Shown here piece by piece: positions 19,721 to 27,073 of a DNA stretch of 64,000 nt. The notes under the pieces are model-generated. The model did no database searches, was not told where the DNA came from, and was given only the letters and a program-made list of their open reading frames with translations. The stretch is from Mesoflavibacter sp. (GTDB lineage: Bacteria; Pseudomonadota; Alphaproteobacteria; UBA8366; Aestuariispiraceae): contig CP051228.1 of assembly GCA_017792345.1 (NCBI GenBank), positions 682,001 through 746,000 on the forward strand, written 5' to 3'. Made by a program: the position numbers and the translations under genes. How positions within the stretch are numbered: the stretch's first letter is position 1; each line of letters starts with the position of its first letter.

Positions 19721-19729
19721 GCCGACCTA

Positions 19730-20635
19730 ATGGCCAAACCGTCCTTCACCGGCAATCTGGGCGATACCGACATCCGCCTGCTGCGCGTCTTCGCGACCGT
19801 CGTCGAATGCGGCGGTTTCACCCCGGCGGAGGCGGAGTTGGACATCGCGCGGTCCACCATCTCCACCCATATCGCCAATTTGGAGACCCGGCTGGGCCTG
19901 CGCCTGTGCGAGCGCGGGCGGGGCGGCTTCGCCCTGACCGAAGAGGGCCGCCTCGTCTATCAGGAGGCGCAGCGTCTGATGGGCGCGGTGGAGGCGTTCG
20001 AGGCGCGGGTTTCGGGCGCCGGAAAGCGGCTGGCGGGCGACCTGCATGTCGCGGTGATCGACGGCATCCTGACCCTGCCCGGCATCCCCATCGCCGAGAT
20101 CCTGGCCCGGTTCCGGGACGCCGCGCCCGACGTTCATGTCACCCTGTCGGTGATGAGTTCGGAGGAAATGGAGCGCCGCGTCCTGGACGGCACTCTGCAC
20201 GCCGCCTTCATCGGCCAGCACCGCAAGCGGTCCGGCCTGACCTACCGCCCCATCGCACGCGAGGTGCAGTATATCTATTGCGGCAAGGGTCATCCCCTGT
20301 TCGCCAAGCCGGAAGCGGAGATCGAGGAACGAGACCTGACCGCCCACCCCTATGTCGGCCTCAACCTGCTGGACACGGCCCATGCAGCGGAACGCCCCTA
20401 CCGAACCCGCCCGGCCGCCAGCGCCAGCAATCTGGAGGCGATCCTGATCCTGCTGCAGACCGGCCGCTATCTCGGCCGCCTGCCGGAACAATACGCCTAT
20501 ACCTGGGAAGCCTGCGGCATCCTGCGCCCGCTGCGCAAGGACCTGACCCGTTACGAACAGGGCTTCGCCCTGATCACCCGGGATACGAAGCGGCCGTCGC
20601 CGGTCCTGGCGGCATTCCTGGACGCAGCGCGCTAA
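19730..20635 (+). CDS. LysR-family transcriptional regulator
   Basis: A 301-residue regulator. The N-terminal winged helix-turn-helix (about 8-68) contains FATVVECGGFTPAEAELDIARS and ISTHIANLETRLGLRLCERG. The effector-binding domain starts near residue 95 (GDLHVAVIDGI). It is divergent from the desaturase/TIM-barrel operon with an AT-rich repeat region between, so it most likely controls that operon. The ATG lies 9 bases after the second direct repeat. A family A repeat follows directly after the stop. Confidence 0.93.
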   Translation: MAKPSFTGNLGDTDIRLLRVFATVVECGGFTPAEAELDIARSTISTHIANLETRLGLRLCERGRGGFALTEEGRLVYQEAQRLMGAVEAFEARVSGAGKRLAGDLHVAVIDGILTLPGIPIAEILARFRDAAPDVHVTLSVMSSEEMERRVLDGTLHAAFIGQHRKRSGLTYRPIAREVQYIYCGKGHPLFAKPEAEIEERDLTAHPYVGLNLLDTAHAAERPYRTRPAASASNLEAILILLQTGRYLGRLPEQYAYTWEACGILRPLRKDLTRYEQGFALITRDTKRPSPVLAAFLDAAR

Positions 20636-20636
20636 T

Positions 20637-20736
20637 CCCCCTCACCCCGGCCCTCTCCCTCCAGGGAGAGGGAGTCCCAATGCAGAGTCTGCAGCACTAG
20701 CCCCTCTCCCGCCGGGAGAGGGGTTGGGGTGAGGGG
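20637..20736. repeat. Dispersed palindromic repeat, family A, copy 2
   Basis: A 100-bp element starting two bases after the LysR stop: CCCCCTCACCCCGGCCC at the left, GGGGTTGGGGTGAGGGG at the right, with internal CTCTCCCT/AGGGAGAG hairpins. It sits between the convergent LysR and TetR genes and probably terminates both. Confidence 0.85.
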
Positions 20737-20750
20737 CAATCGCGCGCCTC

Positions 20751-21326
20751 CTACCCGGAAAGCCACTTGTCGACGACGAGACCGATCTTCGCCACATCGT
20801 CCAACCCGTCCTCGTTCAGCGACTGCCAGGTGCGGAATTTGGCGGCGTGGTGCAGGGTTTCGGCATCGCCCGGCCGTGGCTGCCAGCCTTCCAGCAGGCC
20901 GTCTATCATTTCGGTCACGGCGGCGCGGCCGCGTGTCATCGGTTCCTGAATGGCGGGGACATCCGGCTCGTCCCGGGCGGCGGCGGCCAGCATCTGTTCC
21001 GACCGGTAGTAATAGGCATACAGCCTGGACAGCGCCGCGCGGATTCTCGGCGGGCCAGGGTCGATATCCTGCCAGGCCGCCGGATCGGGCATGGGGTGAT
21101 CGTCGGTCCAGCGCGACGTGCAGGCCTGAAAAATCGCACTCTCGTCCGGAAAGTGGCGATAGACCGTCAGACGCTGCACCCCGGCCCGTTCGGCAATCGC
21201 GCTGATCGTCGTACCGCGCGGCCCGATGGTCCGGTGCAGATACATGGCCGCCTGAACGATCTTTTCCCGTGTGCGGGCTTTGGCCTCGGCCCGCTTGTCC
21301 TGAACATATTTCCGCTGCCCCGCCAT
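20751..21326 (-). CDS. TetR-family transcriptional regulator
   Basis: A 191-residue regulator. The N-terminal helix-turn-helix contains ISAIAERAGVQRLTVYRHFPDESAIF, followed by a helical ligand-binding domain without a recognisable specificity motif. I chose the ATG at 21326 (MAGQRKYVQDKR) because upstream in-frame codons run through the promoter region. A perfect palindrome lies 4 bases upstream of this start, so it is likely autoregulated and also controls the divergent metallo-beta-lactamase-fold gene. Confidence 0.92.
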   Translation of the reverse strand: MAGQRKYVQDKRAEAKARTREKIVQAAMYLHRTIGPRGTTISAIAERAGVQRLTVYRHFPDESAIFQACTSRWTDDHPMPDPAAWQDIDPGPPRIRAALSRLYAYYYRSEQMLAAAARDEPDVPAIQEPMTRGRAAVTEMIDGLLEGWQPRPGDAETLHHAAKFRTWQSLNEDGLDDVAKIGLVVDKWLSG

Positions 21327-21329
21327 TCG

Positions 21330-21347
21330 GTGAACATATCCGTTCAC
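21330..21347. promoter_or_regulatory. TetR operator candidate
   Basis: GTGAACATATCCGTTCAC is an inverted repeat with six-base arms and a six-base spacer, placed between the divergent TetR and hydrolase genes. A related TGAACATAT occurs just inside the TetR gene near 21301, and a GTTCAC half-site is seen near 21407. Confidence 0.65.
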
Positions 21348-21432
21348 TGAATCATTGACAAGGCCACACGGTCGGCATAAATCCGCGCCGGGAAATAAAC
21401 ACCCATGTTCACCCAAAAATAGGAACACCCCT

Positions 21433-22245
21433 ATGACGACCGAGTTTTCCGCCCCCGTAATGATGCCCTCCCAGTCCGTCGGCGCTGACTGGACCGCGTT
21501 TCAGGCCTTCCTGCCCGTGCCCGGACTTGGGGCGCTGGCGGTGAATGCCTTTTTGTTGAAATCCGCAGAGCCGGTGCTGGTCGATACCGGCCCGGCCATG
21601 CTGGGCGATGCCTTCGTGAAAGCGCTGACCGACGCGATCGATCCGAAGGATCTGCGCTGGATCTGGTTGAGCCATACCGACGCGGACCATATCGGCAATC
21701 TGATGCGCATCCTGGAACTGGCGCCGAATGCGACGCTGGCCACCAGTTTCCTGTCCGTTGCGAAGATGCAGCTGCTGGGTCTGGAGGTCGACCGCCTGCA
21801 TATCGTGCAGCCCGGTGATTCGCTGACCGTCGGCGATCGCGATCTGGTGCCCGTCCGTCCGCCCTATTTCGATGCGCCGGAAACCCTGGGCTTCCTGGAA
21901 ACGAAAAACCGCACCCTGTTCGCGGGCGATTGTTTCGGGGCCCTGCTGCCGCGCCCGGCAGAACGCCTGGATGCGGTCGATGCCGAAGATCTGGAACGCG
22001 GCATGGCGATCTGGTCCGCCATCGACGCGCCGTGGCTGGCGCAATCGGACCGCGCGGCGCTGGATCGCTGCCTGGGCGATGTCGCCGCCCTGGCGCCGGA
22101 AACGATCCTGTCGGCGCATCTGCCGGTTTCGAACGGCCCCTCCCAAATGATGATCGACCCGGTCCGTCGCGCCTGGTGCAGCGAGACCGCCCGTTCGGCG
22201 GACCCGCAATCCGCCCAGGCCGTGCGACTGGCCCTGGCGGCGTAA
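21433..22245 (+). CDS. Metallo-beta-lactamase-fold hydrolase
   Basis: A 270-residue MBL-fold protein. The metal motif HTDADH spans H81, D83, D85 and H86, with the later ligands in FAGDCFG and SAHLP. The form resembles diiron/zinc MBL proteins of the flavodiiron or glyoxalase II side of the family; the substrate is unknown. The start follows TAGGAACACCCCT. It is divergent from the TetR gene, with a palindromic operator between, so expression is probably de-repressed by a ligand of that regulator. Confidence 0.85.
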   Translation: MTTEFSAPVMMPSQSVGADWTAFQAFLPVPGLGALAVNAFLLKSAEPVLVDTGPAMLGDAFVKALTDAIDPKDLRWIWLSHTDADHIGNLMRILELAPNATLATSFLSVAKMQLLGLEVDRLHIVQPGDSLTVGDRDLVPVRPPYFDAPETLGFLETKNRTLFAGDCFGALLPRPAERLDAVDAEDLERGMAIWSAIDAPWLAQSDRAALDRCLGDVAALAPETILSAHLPVSNGPSQMMIDPVRRAWCSETARSADPQSAQAVRLALAA

Positions 22246-22258
22246 GTCCCCCGCGCTC

Positions 22259-22286
22259 CGCCCCTCTGCCTTCCGGGCGAGGGGCG
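22259..22286. terminator. Hairpin between convergent genes
   Basis: CGCCCCTC (22259-22266) pairs perfectly with GAGGGGCG (22279-22286) across a 12-base loop, 14 bases after the hydrolase stop and before the convergent alpha/beta hydrolase. There is no T-run on either side, so it could also be a remnant of a family A repeat. Confidence 0.45.
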
Positions 22287-22322
22287 GACGCCGGTGCCTT
22301 CAGGCAGTCTTCCGCGACGTCT

Positions 22323-23129
22323 CTAGCCGTTCAGCACCGCCGCGACGATGGCCTCCGGCGCGTCGTCCTGGACCAGATGGCCGGCATTCGGGATGGCGGT
22401 CAGTCGGCCGCCGGCGATCTTGTCGGCCAGTTTCTTGCCGCGGGATAGCGGAATCCAGTCATCCGCCGTCCCCCAAAGGACCCGCACGTCGCCCTCCATG
22501 GGACCATAGGAATCCTCGACCTCGTCGGTATAGGCCAGCTTCATCTGGGCAATCTGACGATAGAACGCCGCCTGGCCCGACTGTCCCGTCCAGGGCGCGC
22601 TATAAACGCCCAGCGCCTCCTCGCTCAACGGCCGATAGGCCGCACCGCGCAGGTAGGCGCGCAGAAGGGCGTCGTGGATATAGGCCGGCGCCCCCGCAAA
22701 GGCCGCCTCATGATCGCGGACATGCTGCACGAAGGGCGAACCCCAGGGCGAGACCGCGACGGCGTCGAAGATCGTCATCCGGCGATACCGCAACCCGTTC
22801 AGATAATAAGCCCTGAGCGCGGTCGCGCCCCCGAAATCGTGGCACAGCACGTCCGGCCGGTCCAAACCCCAATGGAGGAACAAGGCCGCCAGCAACTCGT
22901 TCTGCACCCCCAGCGACACGTCGCGCCCCGCCGTCATGTCCGATTGGCCATAGCCCAGCAGATCGAAGAAATAGACCCGGTGGCGTTGCGCCAGATGCGG
23001 CGCGATCCGACGCCAGACCTGGGACGAGAATGGCGTACCGTGAATCAAGACGATCGGATCCCCCTCCCCGATCATTCCCCAGGCAACCGGGCGGCCGCGA
23101 AAATCAAAACGTCGATCCAGCGTCAGCAT
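22323..23129 (-). CDS. Alpha/beta hydrolase with Asp nucleophile, haloalkane/fluoroacetate dehalogenase-like
   Basis: A 268-residue alpha/beta hydrolase. HGTPFSSQVWR forms the oxyanion region. The nucleophile elbow is CHDFGG with Asp98, as in dehalogenases and epoxide hydrolases, not Ser. The acid lies in WGTADDWIP and the base is His in NAGHLVQDD. Haloalkane or haloacid cleavage is therefore plausible but not proven. It is divergent from a CGNR zinc-finger regulator, with 91 AT-rich bases between. Confidence 0.85.
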   Translation of the reverse strand: MLTLDRRFDFRGRPVAWGMIGEGDPIVLIHGTPFSSQVWRRIAPHLAQRHRVYFFDLLGYGQSDMTAGRDVSLGVQNELLAALFLHWGLDRPDVLCHDFGGATALRAYYLNGLRYRRMTIFDAVAVSPWGSPFVQHVRDHEAAFAGAPAYIHDALLRAYLRGAAYRPLSEEALGVYSAPWTGQSGQAAFYRQIAQMKLAYTDEVEDSYGPMEGDVRVLWGTADDWIPLSRGKKLADKIAGGRLTAIPNAGHLVQDDAPEAIVAAVLNG

Positions 23130-23220
23130 GGCAATTCCCTACATAACCGTTTTTACATATTTATTAGTTACTTTCTGCTTTTTGATTGTCAACCGATAAA
23201 ATCATCTTATAGGTTATCTC
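23130..23220. promoter_or_regulatory. Divergent promoter region with ATAACC/GGTTAT dyad
   Basis: The interval is strongly AT-rich compared with the flanking genes. ATAACC (23143-23148), near the hydrolase start, faces GGTTAT (23212-23217), four bases before the CGNR-protein ATG, with a further AACCGATAAAA copy inside. The symmetry suggests regulator binding near both starts. Confidence 0.4.
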
Positions 23221-23817
23221 ATGACCTGGAACCCTGACGACCTGATCGCGGAACACCGTGGGCTGGATTTTCTGAACACGGTCGACGACATCGACAAATC
23301 GCGCAGCCATTCGAAGATTTCGGACTGGCCGGAGGCGCTATCCTGGCTGTGCGCCACCGGAATTCTCTCGTCGGCGGAGGCCGAGGCTCTTGGGCGCGAC
23401 AAAGCCGGGGAAACCGCCTTTGCCGCCCTGACCGACTTCCGGGAGCGCGCCTATGCCATGTTCAGTACCGTCGCCCGAACTCGCGGCACGGACAGCATGG
23501 GGCTGCCCATTCTGCCGCACGATTTCGAGGCCGACCTGCGTGACGCCATCGCCTGCGCGCGGCCCGGCACCGTCGGCGGCGTCTATGCCTGGCATGTCGA
23601 TCCGGAACGGGCAGGCGCAGATCTGGCGCGTTATCGCCTCGTCCTGATGCTGTGGGATCTTTTGCGCGGGCCCGACCTTGCGCGGCTGAAGGAATGCGGG
23701 CGCTGCACCTGGTTGTTCCTCGACAAGGCGCGCGGCGTCGGCCGCCGCTGGTGCCGGATGTCCGCCTGCGGCAACCGGGCCAAGGCGGAGCGATTTCGAA
23801 AGAGCCGTTCCGGGTAG
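23221..23817 (+). CDS. ABATE/CGNR zinc-finger transcriptional regulator
   Basis: A 198-residue protein with an N-terminal ABATE domain (GLDFLNTVDD onwards) and a C-terminal CGNR zinc finger: C-x2-C in CGRCTWLF, then WCRMSACGNR with two more Cys. Such proteins are DNA-binding stress or catabolic regulators. It is divergent from the dehalogenase-like hydrolase, which is its most likely target. Confidence 0.9.
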   Translation: MTWNPDDLIAEHRGLDFLNTVDDIDKSRSHSKISDWPEALSWLCATGILSSAEAEALGRDKAGETAFAALTDFRERAYAMFSTVARTRGTDSMGLPILPHDFEADLRDAIACARPGTVGGVYAWHVDPERAGADLARYRLVLMLWDLLRGPDLARLKECGRCTWLFLDKARGVGRRWCRMSACGNRAKAERFRKSRSG

Positions 23818-23906
23818 GTCGCCCCCTACCCCCGCTCACAACTTTGTGCACGTCAAATGCGCGCGCCCACCCTATCTATCCGGGATCGCATTTCAGGGAG
23901 GGACAG

Positions 23907-24578
23907 ATGCGTTCATTCGACGAAATCTTCGCCATCGCCGCGGACCGCCACGGCGGTGCCGACGCCTTGAAGGCCCGGCTGCCGAAACCCGCCGCCGACT
24001 TTGCGGCTATACCGGACGACCGCGTCCTGGCCCAGATGACCCGCTGCATTTTCCAGGCCGGGTTCCATTGGAAGGTCATCGACCAGAAATGGCCGGGCTT
24101 CGAAGAGGCCTTTCACGGGTTCGATCCCAATCGATGCGCCATGATCCATGATGAGGAGGTCGACACGCTGCTATCCGATCCCCGCATCGTCCGCAACCCG
24201 GCCAAGGTGAAGAGCGTTCCGGAAAACGCGGCGTTCCTGGTATCCCTCGCCAAGGAACACGGCAGCGCCGCCAGGGCCTTCGCCGCCTATCCGCCGGCAC
24301 GCTATATTGATCTGCTGGAACTTCTGAAGAAGAAGGGCAGCCGGTTGGGCGGCGTCACCGGTCAGCGCGTGCTGCGCAATCTCGGCCTGCCCGCCTTCAT
24401 TCTGTCCAACGATGTGCTGGCCCGCCTGACCGCCGAAGGCGTCATCGACGGGCCCGCCACATCGAAAAAGGCGCTGACGGCAATCCAGGACGCGTTCAAC
24501 ACCTGGTCGGAGGAAAGCGGCCTGTCCCTGTCGGAAATCAGCGCGGTACTGGCCATGAGTATCGATTCCGGCGCCTGA
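23907..24578 (+). CDS. DNA-3-methyladenine glycosylase I (TagI) family protein
   Basis: A 223-residue HhH-fold protein resembling TagI base-excision repair glycosylases. It contains the family-like block MTRCIFQAGFHWKVI and a core RIVRNPAKVKSV. The zinc-binding Cys/His ends of E. coli TagI are not seen, so this is a zinc-less relative. The ATG at 23907 follows CAGGGAGGGACAG; upstream codons in frame belong to the end of the CGNR gene in another frame. Confidence 0.8.
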   Translation: MRSFDEIFAIAADRHGGADALKARLPKPAADFAAIPDDRVLAQMTRCIFQAGFHWKVIDQKWPGFEEAFHGFDPNRCAMIHDEEVDTLLSDPRIVRNPAKVKSVPENAAFLVSLAKEHGSAARAFAAYPPARYIDLLELLKKKGSRLGGVTGQRVLRNLGLPAFILSNDVLARLTAEGVIDGPATSKKALTAIQDAFNTWSEESGLSLSEISAVLAMSIDSGA

Positions 24579-24590
24579 ACCGGCAGGAGA

Positions 24591-25154
24591 TCAGCGGCCT
24601 GCCTCGGCGGCGACAACCGGTTCCGCATCTCCCATCATATCGACGACGGAAGGCGGGGCGCCGATCCATTCATCTTGCACCACGCCCCAGAAGCTGCGGT
24701 CGATGACCGAAACGGCGAGCAGCCCGTCGACCCGGCCGCCGTCGCGGCCCAGCGGCAGGACCAACCGCTGATAGCTGCGCACATCATCCTCAGTCTCAGC
24801 CTGAATTTCGCGCAGAACCGGTGTGGCGCAGAGGGCGACTTCGGAATAGTCGCGGAAGACCAGATCGGCATAAGCCGCCGGTTCCAGGTCCAGCACCCGG
24901 TAATGGGTGTAATCGCGGCCCACGGCCAGGCTCAGCCCGCCGCCGAACATCCGGAACGACATCTCGTTCAGCCGTTCCGGCACGTCGACCAGCACGCTGC
25001 ACATCGTCGCCGGCAGCCGCCCGCCGGCGGTGATCGCCTCGCACGACGGCACGGATACGGCGCCGCGCAATTTGTTCCAATGATCGAAAACGTCCTTCAA
25101 CGGACCGTCCGGCAAGCTGCCGATATCGGCGATCCGGCTTGAATATCTATCCAC
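24591..25154 (-). CDS. PAS_5-family protein (187 aa)
   Basis: A single-domain PAS-like protein of the PF07310 type common in alphaproteobacteria, with no output domain. It has an N-terminal DHWNKLRG, a middle RLNEMSFRMFGGGLS and a C-terminal strand RLVLPLGRDGGRVDGLLAVSV. The GTG at 25154 is preferred because GGGAG lies seven bases upstream; a TTG at 25232 would add 26 residues. Members are thought to sense or regulate, but the partner is unknown. A relative lies at 49441. Confidence 0.7.
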   Translation of the reverse strand: MDRYSSRIADIGSLPDGPLKDVFDHWNKLRGAVSVPSCEAITAGGRLPATMCSVLVDVPERLNEMSFRMFGGGLSLAVGRDYTHYRVLDLEPAAYADLVFRDYSEVALCATPVLREIQAETEDDVRSYQRLVLPLGRDGGRVDGLLAVSVIDRSFWGVVQDEWIGAPPSVVDMMGDAEPVVAAEAGR

Positions 25155-25267
25155 GGGCGGGCTCCCAACCTTGTTCAGTCCCCGCGTCACCCGAAAGTCG
25201 CAGGAATGACAATAGACGAGACCGCTTAACAATTCCTTAGGGGCCGAAGGGTCGTTAGTCTGACCGC

Positions 25268-26284
25268 ATGCAACGCATCCTGCTTTTCGCCTTCGCCTCC
25301 CTTGTCACCGGCGCCCTCTTTGCCGGCGTCCCACCGGCCACGGCACAGGAACCGCCGGCCCTGTCCTATCCGGCGGATTGCGCCATCGGGCGGGGCTGCT
25401 GGATTCTCAGCCATGTCGACCTGGATTCCGGCCCGGCCTATCAAGATCACCGATGCGGCCCACGGACCTATGCCGGTCACAAGGGGACCGACATCGCCCT
25501 GATCGACCCCGCCGCGATGGCAACGGATGTGACCGTCCGCGCCGCCGCCGACGGCACGGTTCTGGGCGTCCGCGATGGGGAGCCGGATAACCGCATGGAC
25601 CGGGAGACGACCTTCACGGAAGGCAAGGAATGCGGCAATGGCGTGCGCATCGACCATGGCGGCGGCTGGGCCACGCAATACTGCCACCTGAAGCGGGGCA
25701 GCATCGCCGTCCGCGCGGGCCAGCGTGTCGCGGCGGGCACGCCCCTGGGCGCCATCGGCAATTCCGGCGCCAGCGAAACGCCCCACCTGCACTTCCAATT
25801 GGAAAAGGACGGCACGGTCCTGGACCCGTTCCTGGGCCGCAGCGCCGCCAATACAGAGACTGGGCCCGCCGCCTGTCAGGTCGGCACCCCACTTTGGACC
25901 GACACCGCGCTCGCCGCCTTCGGGAGTTACGCGCCCAGCTTCATCCGCCACGCCGGCTTCGCCCCCGGCCCCTTGAAAGTGCGTGATGCCCAGGCCAACC
26001 CGGCGCCGGAGACCTTAACGCGCGACGCCCCAGCCCTGGTCTTCTACACCACGATCTACGGCGTCCCCGCCGGGTCCGTCCTCGCCCTACGGATCGCGGG
26101 CCCGGACGGCAAGGTTTTCATCGAGGACAATTTCCCCATGCCGGAAACCAAAGCCCGCCAGTTCAATTTCATCGGCCGCAAAGCCCCGTCCGGCGGCTGG
26201 CCTGCAGGGCAGTATATGGGGATCGTGACGCTGACCGCCCCTGAGGGGACGATCAGCCGGAGTGCGGTCGTGACCGTGCGGTAA
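25268..26284 (+). CDS. Secreted M23-family metallopeptidase
   Basis: A 338-residue protein with a signal peptide (hydrophobic 4-20, cleavage near ATA-QE at about 27). The LytM/M23 domain (about 55-195) has zinc ligands in AGHKGTDIAL and the closing HLHFQ; cysteine pairs suggest disulfides in the periplasm. A C-terminal beta-rich domain of about 120 residues follows. It probably cuts peptidoglycan cross-links. A family A repeat abuts the stop codon. Confidence 0.88.
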   Translation: MQRILLFAFASLVTGALFAGVPPATAQEPPALSYPADCAIGRGCWILSHVDLDSGPAYQDHRCGPRTYAGHKGTDIALIDPAAMATDVTVRAAADGTVLGVRDGEPDNRMDRETTFTEGKECGNGVRIDHGGGWATQYCHLKRGSIAVRAGQRVAAGTPLGAIGNSGASETPHLHFQLEKDGTVLDPFLGRSAANTETGPAACQVGTPLWTDTALAAFGSYAPSFIRHAGFAPGPLKVRDAQANPAPETLTRDAPALVFYTTIYGVPAGSVLALRIAGPDGKVFIEDNFPMPETKARQFNFIGRKAPSGGWPAGQYMGIVTLTAPEGTISRSAVVTVR

Positions 26285-26383
26285 CCCCTCACCCTGGCCC
26301 TCTCCCCGAGGGAGAGGGAATACGATATCCCCGATCGGCGCGGTTAGCCCCTCTCCCTCAGGGAGAGGGGTTGGGGTGGGGGC
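26285..26383. repeat. Dispersed palindromic repeat, family A, copy 3
   Basis: A 99-bp element directly after the M23 stop and upstream of parD. It is in the same orientation as copy 4 and very similar to it, including the middle segment with GAATACGA and CGATCGGCG. Together the two bracket the parDE genes. Confidence 0.85.
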
Positions 26384-26437
26384 TCTTGCCAAAAGTATGA
26401 CTATTTCCTACTTTGCCACACTAGGAGGACTGCACCA

Positions 26438-26677
26438 ATGACCGAGAAGATCAGCATTTCCCTGACCGACGAACACGCGCAACTGGTGCAGGATGCGGTC
26501 AAAAGCGGCGACTACGCCTCCTCCAGCGAGGTGATCCGAGAAGCCCTGCGCGAGTGGAAGGCGCGTCATCTCCTGGCCCGGCTGTGGGACGAGGGCCTTG
26601 CCAGCGGCCCCGCCGAGCGCGACTGGAGCATGCGCGACATCAAGGCCGACGCTCGTCGCCGCAAGGCCTCCGCCTGA
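26438..26677 (+). CDS. parD: ParD-like antitoxin (ribbon-helix-helix)
   Basis: A 79-residue protein. The N-terminal ISISLTDEHAQLV and SSSEVIREALREW form the ribbon-helix-helix of ParD/CopG antitoxins, and the basic C-terminal tail (ADARRRKAS) would wrap the toxin. CTAGGAGGA precedes the start by 9 bases. It lies four bases before the toxin gene. Antitoxins of this class repress their own promoter. Confidence 0.9.
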   Translation: MTEKISISLTDEHAQLVQDAVKSGDYASSSEVIREALREWKARHLLARLWDEGLASGPAERDWSMRDIKADARRRKASA

Positions 26678-26681
26678 TCTC

Positions 26682-26969
26682 ATGGCCCGAGCGAACCTGG
26701 CGAAGCGGGCTCGCGAGGACCTGATCGAAATCTGGCTGCATATCGCGGAAGATGGCTCCGAAGCCGCCGACCGGGTCCTGGACGACCTTAACAAGGCAAT
26801 CCAAGAGCTTTGCGAACATCCGAACATCGGCGCAGCCCGGAACGACATTCGCCCCGGTCTACGCTATCGCGTCTGCGGTTCCTACCTATTGCTCTATCGG
26901 ATCACCGACACCGGGGTGGAGATCGTGCGGGCCGTCCACGGCCGCCGGGATCTGTTCGGGCTGTTCTAG
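26682..26969 (+). CDS. parE: ParE-like toxin of type II toxin-antitoxin system
   Basis: A 95-residue RelE/ParE-fold protein. Family features are AREDLIEIWLHIAEDG at the start, the central PNIGAARNDIRPGLRYR and C-terminal YLLLYRITDTGVEIVRAVHGRRD. ParE members poison DNA gyrase. The ATG at 26682 is fixed by spacing to parD. The module lies between two direct family A repeats and may have moved as a cassette. Confidence 0.9.
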   Translation: MARANLAKRAREDLIEIWLHIAEDGSEAADRVLDDLNKAIQELCEHPNIGAARNDIRPGLRYRVCGSYLLLYRITDTGVEIVRAVHGRRDLFGLF

Positions 26970-26975
26970 GTCCTT

Positions 26976-27073
26976 CCCTCACCCTGCCCCTCTCGCCGAG
27001 GGAGAGGGAATACGAAGCCAGCGATCGGCGAGGTTAGCCCCTCTCCCTCGGGGAGAGGGGTTGGGGTGAGGGC
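26976..27073. repeat. Dispersed palindromic repeat, family A, copy 4
   Basis: A 98-bp element between convergent parE and methylmalonyl-CoA mutase; its right end touches the mutase stop codon at 27074. It is nearly the same as copy 3 in sequence and orientation. It is likely a bidirectional terminator. Confidence 0.85.

Noticed and set aside
23652-23906. An N-terminal extension of the TagI-like gene reading from 23652
   Set aside because: The extension overlaps the zinc-finger end of the CGNR gene in another frame; CAGGGAGGGACAG directly before the ATG at 23907 gives a better start.
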